From NCBI GenBank assembly GCA_015698045.1, contig BLAL01000011.1, positions 1,614,501-1,678,500 on the forward strand: a DNA stretch of 64,000 bases. Reading direction: 5' to 3'. The stretch is from Rhizophagus clarus (lineage: Eukaryota > Glomeromycota > Glomeromycetes > Glomerales > Glomeraceae). The number at the start of each line of letters is the position of its first letter. The stretch's first letter is position 1. The notes below the pieces were generated by a model that saw only the letters and a program-made list of their open reading frames with translations, searched no databases and was not told the DNA's origin. A program made the position numbers and the translations under genes. Positions 46,836-60,852 of this stretch are shown here, in pieces.

Positions 46836-49800
46836 CTATAATTTCCATTGATAATCAGACTCTGTTCCAAAATGATTCGTTGTATTATTGGTATAAATAG
46901 ATGATGACGCCGAAGTGGTTGCTTGTAAAATTGGTGGTGGTGGCGGTGGTCGATTTCCTCCTGTCGTCGTTGCAATTGGCGATGGAGCAATAGGAACATA
47001 ATGTCTCGAATTAGTTGATGTTGACCCAGTAGATGTATTATTAATTGTATGTAAATGATGCTGTATCGGTGATGAGTCTGGTGGAGATGTTGTCCTTGAT
47101 ATTGCCTGCTGTTGATTATATGAATAATAATGATTATTTTGAAATGATGGTAAAAGAGGAGTAGGGAAAGAAGAATGTTGAACGATAGTAGAATTTGGAT
47201 CTACTACCACTACATTCGGCATGGAATTCGACGTGGGTGGCTGCATGCTTGCACGATTTGAAATCTCCAATAAACCTTGAATACTTGGTAAATGTATTCC
47301 AGAACTTTGAGAAACATTTACAATTTTATTGTCGTTAGAAGCCGTAGGTGATCGTAAATTCAAATCTTCCGGTCCATTATGAAATGGTCGAAATCCATTA
47401 GTTACATATTTAGGATATTGATAATTAACTTGAGAAATTTGAGAATATTGAGACCCATTGGGAGTTCCTGTGGAGCTATTACTAGGAACCGTTATATGTA
47501 TCGTTGATGATGAATTTGGTACAAGTGGCAAAGGAGAAAAGGTTGAGGACTCAGATAAAAATGATGATGGTAAATGTGGGCTTTTATTTGATTGAATTGA
47601 TGATGAATTTCCATTCATTTGGACATGGTTTGAACTAAATTTGGAAATAGAAGTTTTAAGCCTTTTCGAAACCGGATTAAGTTGGGATGAATCCAAACTA
47701 GGCTTTCTCAATAGTGGTTTTGATGGAATATCATCAGCTTCAATATCTATTTCCGAATTTGAATCAGAATCAATTACGACCACATCAATATTCGTGTTAT
47801 TGAGTTGAGACAGTGAAGAGGATCCCTTTCTAGAGATGTTCTGATTAAAATGTTCAGGGATGGAAAATTCCACCGTGCCCGCTGCTTCCTTCGATAAGGA
47901 CTCTGATGATAATGATTTAACTGTAGGTTCATTTATAGTTTGCTCATCATTTTGTGATTTTGAATTTAACAATAATACTGCATCCTTTTCTCCATTTTTC
48001 AAATTTTCCATTTCTTTCTCGCGTTTATCCATACGTTGAGTAACCAACTAATTAACAAAATAAAAAATTAGTATAGTTTTTCATCAAAAAAATAGAATTT
48101 TTTTTTTTTTTTAAAAAAAAAAAAAAATATTACCTTTTCGATTAATTTATCAAGCTTTCGTCGGTTTGAAAGTTTTTCACTGTTATCTTTATCATTCTGT
48201 GAGATTGTCAAAGTATCATTAATACGCTTTGATATTAATGACTTAACATGGAGTTTGGCCAAAGACAGTGTCCTAAAATCTTGATCTATTGATCTGTCAA
48301 ACTACGATAAACAATATATCTCAATTAGCATGTAAAATAAATAATAAATAATAATTGGGTTCTTAAACTCTAACCTGTAGTGTACTTTTCCTTAAGAAGC
48401 TCATTAAAAAAGATTCATATTGCGAATCAACAAATATTCGTTGACCATTCCTATTCTCACATTCTAGAACTTGTCCGGCATAAGTCTGTCTTGTTTCTCG
48501 AAGAACCGTCTATTTTCAAAATAAATAATTAAGCATATTACGATATCTTGTAAAAAAAAAAAAAAGAAAAAAAAAATCCTTTAAAATAAGTATAAATCAT
48601 TTAAATTATAAAGATAACGTTACCATACCATCAATGCGCAACTTAATTGTTGCATAACATTTGGACACATATACATTTGTCGATTTACAGTAAAAGATAC
48701 TTTGTTAGCCTTTAAGTTCGCTTTCCCTTTGCCTTTCCATATTTTACCATTTTTCTTATTATTTTGTACTGAATTATTAATATCACCATTCGTATTAGGC
48801 GATTCAAACGTTCTAAAAATGCTTATTGAATTAACTAATCCGGTTACGTTTGTTCCCTTTGAACCAATCGAAGGACAAGATGTGGCGGATATATTGACAA
48901 TGATTCCTGCACTATTCGGAAACTACAAAAACAAAAGCAATATTTAGTAAATACGAAATTATTCAAAATTATATGAACTTTATATACTACCTTAGATTGT
49001 ATTGATGTCTGTTTTAAAATATCAGATTGGGTAGGAATTGAATTTAAATTTGACTGAAAATTACTTTTTAGAAGATATAGAAAATAATGTAAGCCACATT
49101 TCGAAAAAAAAATAAATATAAAATAAAAATAAAATAATACCTTCGATACCATCCAACGAACTCTAAATTGTTTTCCTCAAAAAATTTTATGGCATTATCA
49201 CGTGAATTGGGCATTTCTTGCACTTCATCAGTCAACAATGAAGTAACAATTCTTTAATAATTAAATCATTTATCGTTAGAATCGCTGCGCCTCAAAGTTT
49301 TACTCCGCCTCAAAAAAATTTACCTTTCCGATGCTACAAATTGACCGACATGACAAACGATAGTATTATCCGATTGATCTACATCACATGTTCCGCCTAG
49401 GTAGCCTAACACTTCATGTTTAACGTCGGCGTAGGCACAGTCCAATAATGCTGAAACTACCGAATCGTCAATAGACAACCGAAAGTTACTATATTATACA
49501 AGAAAGAAAAAGGTATATATGTTTAATGTTTTAGAGAAAATATGTAATAATATCTCCCATTCCCTTGACATAATAAATACGGCAATCTACGCTTATTCCC
49601 TTTTCGCTGACCACTCACAATGTAATTGGGAAGTGACTTGCTTACCCAACTGGGTCGTCAACTTTTAAATTTGTAGCGTTCTTAGTTTGTCGAGGATTAC
49701 TTCGAGCGACCATTCCTGCTGTACGATCTATAGTTGTGGACAATCGTCGCGAAATTGTAGAATCCGTAATAGTTTTACTTTGTTGTTGTCGATTCTCTAT

Positions 49801-49899
49801 GGGTTCTGGACTGTCCATGGTGCCATTCAATATTGTTTTGCCGTTTATTATAGAATTGTTTACATGTGACGTGCCGATGTCGTCTGTTTTTTGAGGCAT
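46836..49899 (-). CDS. MPN-domain protein (MPND/MYSM1-like) with a degenerate JAMM site
   Basis: Eight exons on the minus strand (49899-49646, 49488-49324, 49251-49141, 49063-48991, 48922-48629, 48509-48375, 48301-48134, 48047-46836) join in frame to 803 residues. Residues about 86-235 are an MPN domain of the MPND/MYSM1 type (HEVLGYLGGTCDV, FVASERIV, LEFVGWYRSNFQSNLNSIP, TQSD). Active relatives have a His-x-His-Pro zinc site after GWY; here it reads GWYRSNF, so both metal-binding histidines are missing while the later S-D remains. Isopeptidase activity is therefore unlikely. A Lys-rich coiled coil and a long Ser/Asn/Pro-rich tail with an acidic VVVIDSDSNSEIDIEADD stretch follow. A chromatin or ubiquitin scaffold role is inferred. 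Confidence 0.75.
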
Positions 49900-50848
49900 C
49901 TTCAAGCGATCTGTAAAGGAAAAGTAACTAACTTGCCGAAAAAGTGAGTGAGAAGTAATATTAAAGTCTATAACCGAGTTGGCTCTTCGTTGCAAAACCG
50001 TGCGATGGCTCAGATTTATGATGTTACAAAGTCCCTTGAATAACTGGTTTTTTTATAAGAGCAATTGCTACGATTCGAAGAAATGGAGTTCGATGTAAAC
50101 GGCGATCTTACAAAACGATCGTGAGTTAAGTTTGTTAAGATCGTTCGAAAAAGTGGTTTTTTGTTAACTAATAGGAAAAGTTCTATGGTACACACTAAAA
50201 ACACTACGAACTAGCATATCAGTTTTTTTTGTGTTTGTGAGGCTCAGAGAATTTTCTGTCGTTGTTTGGGGGCGTTAGTGCTATAAATTGGGGATCGTGC
50301 TATAGCCAATCAAAATGGTTATTAAATTGTACGATCATTTGATACACATGATAAACTGATTAACACTGATAATAACAAATATTATATATTATTTCAACAT
50401 ATTTACATCAAAAGAAAAAAATGAGATGAAAAAAATGTGCATTTTGATAGATTAATGTTTTCTGCAAACCTCCTTTTCCTTCTTATAAAAGAAAAAAAAA
50501 AATGCACAAACCTGTAAAAATACGTGTATGATAAAATTTAAATAATAATTTACTGTTAAGCTAAAATTTTTTTTGTAACTATGAACTGTTATAATACAAT
50601 TACTTTTGTGTGTTTTTGTAATTATATATATAATATTAATGTTTTTTTTTCCTTCTATCAAAATGGAAAAGGAGGTAGTAAGTAAGAAAAATATGCACAT
50701 TTCATATGAACGCCTTGAAAACCAACACAAAGATATATATATATAATGAATAAAAAAGAATATATTGTCACATTTAATTTTTGGTTATTATAAAATAATG
50801 TTCTTTTTAAAGATTTCCTCATCTTGATATTGCTTAATTTTTTACAAA
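49900..50848. other. Intergenic, no gene seen
   Basis: 950 bases. The first 400 bases are the leader and promoter of the MPN gene; the in-frame stretch upstream of ATG 49899 has no earlier ATG. The rest is the 3' flank of the Stm1-like gene, with T-rich and A-rich tracts. Confidence 0.55.
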
Positions 50849-52481
50849 TTAGGAAGCACCAAGACTTGGAAAAGCACTTTGATCATCAAGGTTGACAACG
50901 CTACGTCCGCCGCCGCCACCACCACGACGACGATTCTCACGATTATCATCATAATTATTATCGCGGTTACGATCGCGTCCATCACGATCATGTCCCCCTC
51001 TACCGCCACCGCGGCCACCACGTCCACGACCACGTCCGCGTGTGGAACCCCCTCCAGGTTTTTCGAAAGTCTGCGTAATTTCTACAAAAGTTTTGGACTT
51101 GGCCTTCTTGTTCTTGAGGCGATAAGATTGTTCCTAATGATTCAAATATTTTGATAACATATTAATATAAAGGATAACTTCATAAATTTCACATATTTAA
51201 TATTTTACTAACTTTTCCGGTAAAAAGGAAATCATCATCATCGTCTTTTTCGAGGGGGACAGCGTCTTTCCACTGAGAATCATCAACTCCTTCATTAGGT
51301 TTTCGAGCTTCTGGAAGAGAGATATCTAATGACTTTTGGGCTCTTTCGGCACGGTATTCGTCAAGAGTCTTATGATTTTCTTCAGGTTCAGGAGCTGGAG
51401 TCGATCCATTGGCAGCAGTATTTTCATTTTTCGCTCCTTCATCTCCACCATTCCAATTATCAGTGGATTCAGGTTGTTGATTCCAAGTATCATTTCCAGT
51501 GTCTTCAGTAGGTTTCCAAGCATCATTAGTAGCATCATTGTCTTCAGGGATGGCAACACTACCAGCACTCCAATCATTATTATTATCTTCAGCGGTTTTA
51601 GTCTCACCCCAATTACCAGCATTGGTATCATTATTACTATCACCCCAAGAAGTATCATTTTTTGTTTCTGCATTCCAATTAGAACTTTCAGTCGCACCAT
51701 TATTTTCCCAATTTGTTTCAGGTTTACCCCACCCTTGATTTTCTTTCTTTTCACTATCACTATTATATAAGATTACTTAACATTATAAAAAAAATATTAT
51801 CATATTTGGAAAAAATATACTTACTATCTTCCCGTTCCGCTATGCCTATCATGATCACGACCTCGTCGACCTCCACGACCTCCACGACCACGATCATTTG
51901 GACGAGCACCACGTGAAGTTCTTGTAGGATGATAATCCGCGCCTCCACCGCCTCCACCGCCTTCTTCACGACGACCAGAAAGACGAGGACCTACATTTCG
52001 ATCACGAGGAGCTCCTTAAAATAATGAAAACCCAAATTATTAATGAAACGTTATCAAAATATCTCAAAATATCTGTGAAGTTTTAAAAATTCATTAAATT
52101 TAATAGTATTTAAAGTTTATCAAATTATTAATTGAATTATTTCAACACCTTTTCTCATAAGAAAATTGCCAAAATATAAATTTTGAAAGATCGCGACTTA
52201 AAGCTTTTAAAGTAACACTGTTTTACTCTTTTAATCGAAAAATACATACCAGATCTCGTATCTTCATTGTTTCTGTTTGAAGCAGAAGTCTTGTGACCAC
52301 CTCTTTGAGGATACTCGTGACGAATTCTGGCCTCTTTTGGAGATGCACGAGACCTGTCAACTTTTTTCTGAACCACAACAGGTTGTTCTTTTGTTGCTGG
52401 TTCTACTTCTTTAACAACGGTCTCAGGATCTGTACTCTCACCTAGGAGGTCGAATGGATTTCGACTTACAACGCTCGCCAT
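50849..52481 (-). CDS. Stm1/SERBP1-like ribosome-associated RNA-binding protein
   Basis: Four exons on the minus strand (52481-52250, 52014-51825, 51759-51213, 51133-50849) give 417 residues. The N-terminal MASVVSRNPFDLLGES is the Stm1-type start. RG/RGG-rich stretches flank a long Trp/Asn/Asp repeat (units such as NWNAET, DDTSWGDSNND). The hyaluronan/mRNA-binding (HABP4/PAI-RBP1) core is KTLDEYRAERAQ, then SQWKDAVPLEKDDDDDFLF. A closing RGRGRGGRGG tail ends in SAFPSLGAS. Yeast Stm1 and animal SERBP1 clamp idle ribosomes and protect them. Strong strand asymmetry makes long false frames on the other strand. It is divergent from RPN8. Confidence 0.85.
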
Positions 52482-52948
52482 TATTAGGAAGAATTTGATG
52501 GATGGATAGAGACAATCCTTATAATTAAGATTGTCGCGCCTATTAAAAAAAAAAAATACTCCATATATAGGCTTATAATTTCTAAATTTGTACTTAATTT
52601 TACTATATCCAACAATTTTAACCAACCAAAAATTTCAAAGAGATCTGTCACAAATTGGGCGCATTTTGTTTACGGTTTGTCAATTTTTTGTCATGTGAAT
52701 ATAGTTAGAATCAACTGAAAAAAAAATGAGTCTTTGAACCAATTAGAATTCACGTACATTTTTATTACGTTGACACGATAAACGTCAGCAGTATCGTAAT
52801 GATCTTCGAGACAGAGATTAAAATTTTGATCTCTTTTTTTTTTTCATAAACCGCGATTATTTTTCATAGATCGCGTCTTATTTTTCTTAGAGTCCTTCTA
52901 AATTCAATTATAAACTTTTTTTTTTTTAAGTGGTAAATTAACAAAATC
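52482..52948. promoter_or_regulatory. Divergent promoter region of the Stm1-like and RPN8 genes
   Basis: 467 bases between divergent starts, with paired AAACCGCGATTATTTTTCATAG / GATCGCGTCTTATTTTTC-like words near 52850-52885. These could be a shared regulatory repeat, but that is unproven. Confidence 0.4.
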
Positions 52949-54140
52949 ATGTTACCTACCACTAATCCAATAACGATCTCTCAGAATACCACAGTTATTG
53001 TTCATCCTTTGGTACTTTTGTCTGTGGTTGATCATTATAATCGTGTAGCTAAAAGTACTAAAAAACGTGTCTTGGGAGTTCTTCTAGGACAAAACAACAG
53101 TAAAACTGTCAACGTAGCGAATAGTTTTGCTGGTAATATACAAGTTTTTTTACCTTTTTTCCGATTAAATAAAAACGTATTGCAAAAATAAAAGGATTTT
53201 TGTTTAATATAATAATAGTACCTTTTGAAGAAGATGAAAGAGATCCATCTGTTTGGTTTTTGGATCATAATTATGTTGAAGCCATGAATGACATGTTTAA
53301 AAAAGTTAATGGTAAATTTTATTAAAATTTTCTCTCAATCTCTATCACTGGACTAAAAAAAAAAAATTTGAATGAATAGCTAGGGAAAAGATGATTGGGT
53401 GGTATCATAGTGGACCTAAACTTCGTGGATCAGACTTGGAAATTAATGAATTATTTAAAAGATATACTCCAAATCCAGTTTTAGTTATTGTAGATGTAGA
53501 ACCAAAAGATATAGGCATACCAACTGATGCTTATTTTGCTATCGAAGAAATCAAAGATGTAAGCGAAAGATTCTCAAGTTGTTATCTATTAAATTTTTTC
53601 TCATTCTGACGTTTTAATAATTAGGATGGAACAGCTACTACCAAGACATTTATGCATGTTCCTTCACAAATTGATGCAGAAGAATCAGAAGAAATAGGAG
53701 TAGAACATCTTTTACGTGATATTAAGGATAATGCAGTTGGTACATTATCAACTCGTGTTACAGATCAATTGAACTCTTTAAAAGGCTTGCAATCTCGTCT
53801 TGAAGAAATTCGAGAATATTTACAAAAAGTTGTAGATCGCCAGTTGCCAATTAATCATCAAATAATTTATAATCTTCAAGATATTTTTAATCTATTACCA
53901 AATCTTAATGTCAGTGATACGGTCAAATCATTTTCCGTAAAGACAAATGATCAATTATTAGTAATTTATTTGTCTTCTTTAATTCGTGCAGTTATTGCTC
54001 TTCATAATTTAATTAATAATAAACTTGAAAATCTTAAAGGTGAAAGTGTACAACCAGTTGAAGAAGAAAAGAAAGAAGAAAATAAAATTAAAGAGAAAGA
54101 CACAAAAGAAGGTGCAGAGGTTAAGGAAGGAAAAAAATAA
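52949..54140 (+). CDS. RPN8: 26S proteasome regulatory subunit Rpn8 (PSMD7)
   Basis: Four exons (52949-53132, 53219-53311, 53380-53558, 53625-54140) give 323 residues. The N-terminal MPN domain has [41 protein letters not shown] and [19 protein letters not shown]. It lacks the full JAMM motif, as in all Rpn8. The rest is [27 protein letters not shown], and C-terminal helices [20 protein letters not shown]. Rpn8 pairs with the deubiquitinase Rpn11 in the proteasome lid. The tail is Lys/Glu-rich, common in this subunit. Length and order match the family. Confidence 0.95.
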
Positions 54141-54297
54141 AGTTGTTTCATAGAATTTCATTTTTATTTTTATTAAATTTATACATGATTTTGTATTATG
54201 TTTGGTCAATTAAAAGTGTTTTTTTATTAATATATATTTATGCATTTATAAAATTATGCAATTATTAAATTTACAAATAAAAAAAAAAAAAATTATA

Positions 54298-55425
54298 TTA
54301 AAGTTCAACAAAATTGGTATCGCCGTTTTTGGTAGTAATTTGAACCATCTTTCCTTGAGGTACAGATAAAGTTCCATTAGTATATTCAAATATACGTCTA
54401 CAAAATAAGTTATCTTTTAGTAACATTTAAAGAATTAAAATTCCTTGTTTATTATTATTTTTTACCTAGTTAATAAATCTAAAGGAATCCATTGAGAAAA
54501 ATCAGCATCTGGCATTGCTTTACGATTATTCGAAGTATCAATCGTTGCCCTAATCATTTCAAGCGATTAATTAATATTTGGAGAGATAAACTTGATTGAA
54601 ATATACATACGGTAGGATAGCCATGAATTTTGTATTCTTTGGTAATCCTCTGCCTTTTGAAGCTATACTATTGAATAAATGATGGACAGCAGCCTTTGCG
54701 ATACCGTATCCAATATATCCTAAATAAAATAAAAATCGGATAAATATAATTAATTTAAATAATTTAAATATCTAATAATTATTACCTGGAGTAGATTGCA
54801 AATCAGCTACGCCTGTCAACATTAAAAATCCATCCCTAAAAGTAAATTTAATTTAATTAAATTATAACTTTACAAGGAATAATCCATTACATTACTCACT
54901 CTTTTAGGTTTACTGTACTCAATTTTGACGCGATCAAAGAAGGATTTAAAATTTTCTTTAACATCAAATCCGCAGTCTCCAAAAAATCTTAAAAAGCAAA
55001 TTCTCAATTATTAACAACTTTTGATACAAAATTAACAACGGATCAAAACCAAAAAAAAAAAGAAATTTGAATTAATAACCTTCTTTAGCCAAATTACCCA
55101 TACAAAATCCCCCAGCTACACATAAGATAGCATCATACTTTTCACCGTTAAGTAATGAACTAGTATCTTGTATAACTTTTTTCCCTTGTACTTCTAAAGA
55201 TTCATCATTGGAAACTACAATATTATGAGTAGCTTCGTCATTTGCACGCGTTCCAATTGAAGTCACTTCCTAAGTAATATCACGCGTATAATTGAATATA
55301 AATACACAAATCGACGTATAATAAATAGAGTATAAGTTGCTTACCCAATTATTCTTGTTGAATAAGGTAATTAGACTTCTACCTAGACTACCAGAACCTC
55401 CAAAAACGACAACCCTATGAGCCAT
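54298..55425 (-). CDS. QDPR: Dihydropteridine reductase (short-chain dehydrogenase)
   Basis: Seven exons on the minus strand (55425-55345, 55269-55080, 54987-54900, 54835-54786, 54719-54611, 54549-54466, 54397-54298) give 233 residues. The dinucleotide-binding motif is VVVFGGSGSLGRSL at the N-terminus. The others are YDAILCVAGGFCMGNL, RDGFLMLTG-like GVADLQSTPG, and the catalytic Y-x3-K in YGIAKAAVHHLF, followed by a LPATIDTSNNRKAMPDADFSQW block characteristic of QDPR. The enzyme regenerates tetrahydrobiopterin from quinonoid dihydrobiopterin with NADH. Its role in a fungus is less clear than in animals. It is convergent with RPN8, with 157 bases between stops. Confidence 0.9.
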
Positions 55426-55875
55426 TTTATTTTAATATATAAAAGATCCAAATAAAAAGGATTACAGTAAGAATTCTATAAATGGTATGCAAAATTTTTT
55501 TCAGGGGTCAAAAATCACCGATTATCGAAAAGAAAAAAAAAGCTAAAACAGATCTCTCATTTTCTTTAAATAAAGTTATTTTCCTTAAATAGACAAGTTT
55601 AATATTTTTTAAGTTCTAACTTATTTTTAAATTATAATTTAATTTAACTAACTATTTATTACCTTCCACTTAATTGGTTAGTCTTCCTGAAAATCTCGTG
55701 CTAAACATCTTATTACTAGAAAGTTCTCTTCATAATTAAATATTTGAAGTACTTCTCGATCACTATTAATTCCCTTGCATAGTTAATAAATATTATTCTA
55801 TTATTAAAAATTTAACATCGAAAATCATACCAAAAAAATCGGCGAACAACAATATTATATTCTTCTCATTGTCTT

Positions 55876-55907
<32 letters not shown>

Positions 55908-56989
55908 ATTACTAATAAACAAGTATAGTTAGTCTGTTAAACAGGTCCGTGCAATACGTGTAAGATTTCCGGTGACTAAATTATTGGGGCAACTGATTTA
56001 CCATTATCGAGAATTTAAAATGCCAATAGATTTTAATTTTAAAAACTTAATATAAGTACAAAATTGTTTATAATGCGGTTTGAAAAAAAAATATTTAAAT
56101 AATAAAAGGAAAAATATACATTTACAAAATTTAGAGGGGAAAATTTAAAAGAAAATGAATTACTTGCAAGAACTGAAAATTTACTAAGCTAATTTTTAAG
56201 ATGTAAAGGCATTTATGGAATACTTTCTCTATTACATATACATATATAATAACTAATCTACTAATATAATAAATAAATATATAAAATTATAATAATTTTT
56301 GTTTTTGCTATCTCGTGTTTTCTCTTTCCGTCTCTTCTTCCATTATTCTTTGCTTTTTGCTTTTAAATTTATATTGCTTAGTATTTTCACCAAGGAATTC
56401 ATTTCAATTTCTTTTGTCGCTTTCATTTTGTTGTTTGCTGCCCAATATATATTTTTATTCGCGCGACTAATTACGTTCCTCTTATTTAATAATTACACTA
56501 ATTAAAATTTAATTAAATTGCAGGATAATTTTTTTGTTAAAAAAAAAAATCTGATTTTAATATGCCAAGTGAAAAAAAAAAGGTAGCAAGATATGATGAT
56601 AATCAAAATAAATTTCGATTACATTTTTTAACATAAAAAAAAAAAAAAATTGCCACAAATAATGTAGCAAAAGCAAAGCGAAGCGAATATTATCTTAAAA
56701 AAAGTAAAGCAAGGAAATCTTAAAAAAACTGTACAAAAAGAAAAAAAAAAAGAAAGAAAGAAAAAACACCAAACCAATGATATAACTGGTATTATAAGAC
56801 ACAAAGAATAAAGAATTATCGACGAAAAAACACGATTCTCACAACATTCCACCCAAAATGTTCATAATTGATCTTGCTAATGAAGGAAGGAATGCATTAA
56901 TAACTATTATTCATCCCTAATAACGAACATAAAATTAAGCTATTACATTATTTTTTCCTTCATCAACGTTGTTGAAATCTCTTTTTCTT
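55426..56989. other. Intergenic, no gene seen
   Basis: 1.56 kb. It has poly-A runs at 55876-55900 and 56636-56649 and T-rich frames that look coding only because of composition. It contains the QDPR promoter and the 3' flank of the bZIP gene. Confidence 0.55.
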
Positions 56990-58630
56990 TCAATATCTCA
57001 TCATTCCGGAACCTGGAGGTCCATTAACGTGATTTGACATATGTGGAGGGACTTGTGGCATTCCCATTGTTCCTTGTACATTAGGCATACCACCAGTATT
57101 TGTGCCTTGCATAGTACCTGGAACCATTCCAACGCCAACATTCATTGTATGTCCAACATTCATTCCAGACATATTTGGTGGCATCCCTCCAACACTGGGT
57201 GGTATTGTATCTAATCCCATCACTCCGTTAGCTTGAGCAATTGGACAATCCTTATGTGCAAGCAATAATGTTTTTAAATTAAGAATTTCTTCACGTAAAC
57301 TTTGTGCCTGACTTTGCAAAGATTCATTGTCATTTGTAAGATATTCAACTTTAGCTTGTAAATTAGCAAGCCACTGTTTCTTACGTTGACGGCATTTGAG
57401 TGCAGCTGTTAATTAAATTATTTCATAAATTATTGGAAAAATACGATAATTTAAGAAACAATAAATATTAATAATCAAATTACCTTGACGATTTCTCTCT
57501 AAAAAGTTTCTTCGTTTTTCTTCATCAGTCATATCACTTTTAGATTTTTGCCCATTTTTCTTTACAGGGGGTTGTTCTGAAATTAAATTATCATCGGCTT
57601 TTCGACGTGCATTACGAGAACTACTTTTTATTGGACTGGAACTGGCTGATCTACTACTATCTTGTTCTGCCGATTGATTAGTAGTAAGAACTGATCCTTT
57701 ATGTTGTGACGTTATATTTGAATTTATACCATTAGTATGTGTTACATTATTTAATACAACAATAGGATTACTTGAAGACTGCGTAAAATCATCTTTTTCG
57801 GTTTTTGGCATGATTGCTTCTTGCAAACCTCGATTAAGAACTAATGGATTTGTCGCAATTGTAGCCACATTGGATCCATTTGTCATTCCAAGCAAATTTG
57901 TTGCTGGCACAGCAGGTTGTACTACTCCAGATTGTGATGTAGGAAGTGTGGAAACACCAGAAACAGAAACGGTAGCACCAGAGTTTGTAGATATTGTTTT
58001 ACGTTCTGAATCTGTAAGAGGTTTTGGAACACCTTGAGTAAATACATTACGATTAAAAGGATCTGTAGCTGTCATCACAGGAATTGAATTCATGAATGAT
58101 GTAGCTGAACTTGTACTCGTGGCTATAGCCCCAAAAATTGCAGCAGTTCCAGGTGATGCATCCGTGAATGAACCAAAAGGAAGTGGTGTAGTTCCCGTAC
58201 GTCCATCAAAAATAATCGAATCCTGTGGTCCAGTTAACATAGAAGGTGATAATGGACCACTACGTAGTGACTGTAAACTCCAACCATATTGTTCTTCGTT
58301 AGCATGAATACCAGCCGATGGACTTTCAAGTTGTGCAACTGAAGGTAAACTTGGCTTTGGACTATTTGTTCCAGTACTTTCTGAAAGGGGATTGGCTCCA
58401 GAAAAACTTTGCTCAAATGGATTTGGTTCCAAATCATGTTTTGAACAAGCGGCTAAAAATCTTGTAGGAGTTTGTTCAACGACTGGTGGTGGAAGTTCCT
58501 TTCCAGGTAATTTAGTGGAATTTTTAACCGGTGAGGATGGAGATTCGGATGTAGATGTTTCGGGAGATCTGCCGGCTGAAGGAGTAGAAATTTCGGAATC
58601 TAAATAAATGTGATATTCATTTCGTGTTTT

Positions 58631-58667
<37 letters not shown>

Positions 58668-58794
58668 CTATCCTCCTATTTTCACATAACATTTTACTAA
58701 ATTTTTACAATTAAATATAATATTCTAAAAAATAATAGTCCATATCTTTGATTTATGATAGACAATCTACTAATAAAAAATAAATAATTGTTTC

Positions 58795-58827
<33 letters not shown>

Positions 58828-58876
58828 GAAAATTACCTTCAGTTGTAGTGCCCGACTTATTCGATGGTGAATGCAT
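56990..58876 (-). CDS. Atf1/CREB-type bZIP transcription factor
   Basis: A short first exon near 58876-58836 (MHSPSNKSG..) and two larger exons, 58599-57484 and 57405-56990, give about 523 residues. The boundary of exon 1 is the least certain part. Features follow stress-activated Atf1/AtfA factors: a DLEPNPFEQSFSG block near residue 50, a Ser/Thr/Asn-rich activation region with SP/TP sites, then the bZIP. The basic region is RRNFLERNRQ/AALKCRQRKKQW, split by an intron, followed by a leucine zipper (L at VEYLTNDNESLQSQAQSL and on). The tail is Met/Gly/Pro-rich. Such factors are MAP-kinase targets binding CRE sites (TGACGTCA). Confidence 0.88.
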
Positions 58877-60852
58877 ATTATATATTTTCTATAATATTAT
58901 TTAAGATTCATGATCGAAATAAAATTATTTAAGTTTGAATTATAATGATGGATCAAAAATAACCCAATTAATAAGTCGATTATTACCTGATGATATTAAT
59001 AATGACTAGTTCAAAATGAAACGTGTATCAATGGATTTATAATCTATCATTAAAAAGAAAGAAAAGGAATTAATGCATGTTAAATAATGCTTCATAATGT
59101 TATTGAATATATTTTAACTTACCTTTAGAAATCAACCCAAACGTACGTATATAAAAAAAATTTTTTTCAACCCTTCTCACTTTTAGACAAACACTAATTT
59201 TTTAAAAAAGGGATTTTTATATATAATAGATAAAGTTAAAAAAAAAAATGAACTTCAAATTTAGAAGCAATTAAAATTTGCAAAATTTTAGCAATTCAAT
59301 AGATTAAAAAAGGTGTCTCATACCTGATAAGAAGGGTTTACCTGTAAATAAAACTTTTAAATATGTTGAGGTTTAAGTAACTTAAATGGTAATGTAAAAA
59401 ATATAAAGGCTTTATAAATAAAAAAAATTTACAAAATTAGAATTCAAAGTCTAATATTTTAGATTTTCTTTCTGTTAACGAAAAAAACGATAAAAAGCTT
59501 AGAAATTAGGAAGTTGTGTGGGAGCTTTTTTTTTACTCCTACATAAAAAAAAAAAAAAGGTCACAGATTCCGCATGCTACAAAAACTTGCACAAATCGGC
59601 ACCCCAAATTAAAAGTGGGAGATAATATACATGTACAATAGATAGCAATCGTAAAGTAACACACAGCCGCTATTCAATAAATTATTCCATATTTGAAAGT
59701 TGGATACTCACTAAAATTTCTAAAGTAAGAACGATTTTTTTCCTCGAAACTATATACACACCTATTTACGCAGTTCTTCAAAAATTTTCAGGATAAAGAT
59801 GAGAATGACAAAAAAAAAGGGAAATTTAAATTTATCATGGAGACAACTAGTTAAGGCAAATTATATTTTGATCTAATATTAAGAATGAAAAAAAAAATAA
59901 TTCAAATATATAGAATACTATTGCATGTAAAGCATTTGTTTTTCATGTACATAAATAAATAAAATAAAATAAATAAGAATAAATAAATTAGGCATCATTA
60001 TATCATATGTTCCACAATATAAAATATTATAATAAGATATCTATAATGATATACATGATATAATAAAAAATATTACAAATTTAGCCATGCGGAAATTTAT
60101 ATTCAGTATGATGACTCAATATTTACGTCATAGTTTCCTATTTGTACCTGAGTTTCCCTCTTCAAAATTGATTGCTCCCGCCTGTCAAAAATGCCTAATT
60201 TGTTTTAGAAATATATATTTTATTTTTTTTTTGATAAATACTATGACATATTTTTTGCATTTCAATAAACAAAATTTATAATAATTTCTGCGCTGTGCGA
60301 TTTACAATAGTGTTTAAAGTTGCGATTAAAATAGATTTTGTAAACAATTCTGTTCGTTTAACCCACACTACATTTGTTAATATGCGTGATAATTTCATAC
60401 ATTTTGTTGTTTTAAAGATAAACCAATTTATGCTTATCCACGAAGATTTATTTATTTTGTAGATTTCCATTTTTTTTTTTTTTTTTAATTCTGCGTTAAA
60501 AAAAAAAATCATAACTTATTGGTATTAAAAGATTTTCTCTTGTACAATAAAATTAACTGATTTTCACTTGTACAAAATCAGATTGCACGCATTTAAATTA
60601 TAAATATTATTATTCTTATTTGGAATTTAACATTTTAATAACAAAACGTAATTACATCAAACAAAATGAGCAGATTAAAGTGTTTAACAATGTGATTTTC
60701 GTTTTTAGTCAATCGTCAAATTTAATAAACTCCGCGTAAAAAAAAAAAAAAAAGTGTAACCAAGCATGTTTCTTAGGTATTTAAATGATTAGAATAATGT
60801 TAACTATTATGCCCATAATTAGCAATTACGACCTATGCAAATTCCAAAACTA

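Noticed and set aside
51326-51770. Long frames on both strands over the Stm1-like gene
   Set aside because: The repeat-rich exon leaves several frames open. Only the Trp/Asn/Asp frame links by splicing to the HABP4-type core.
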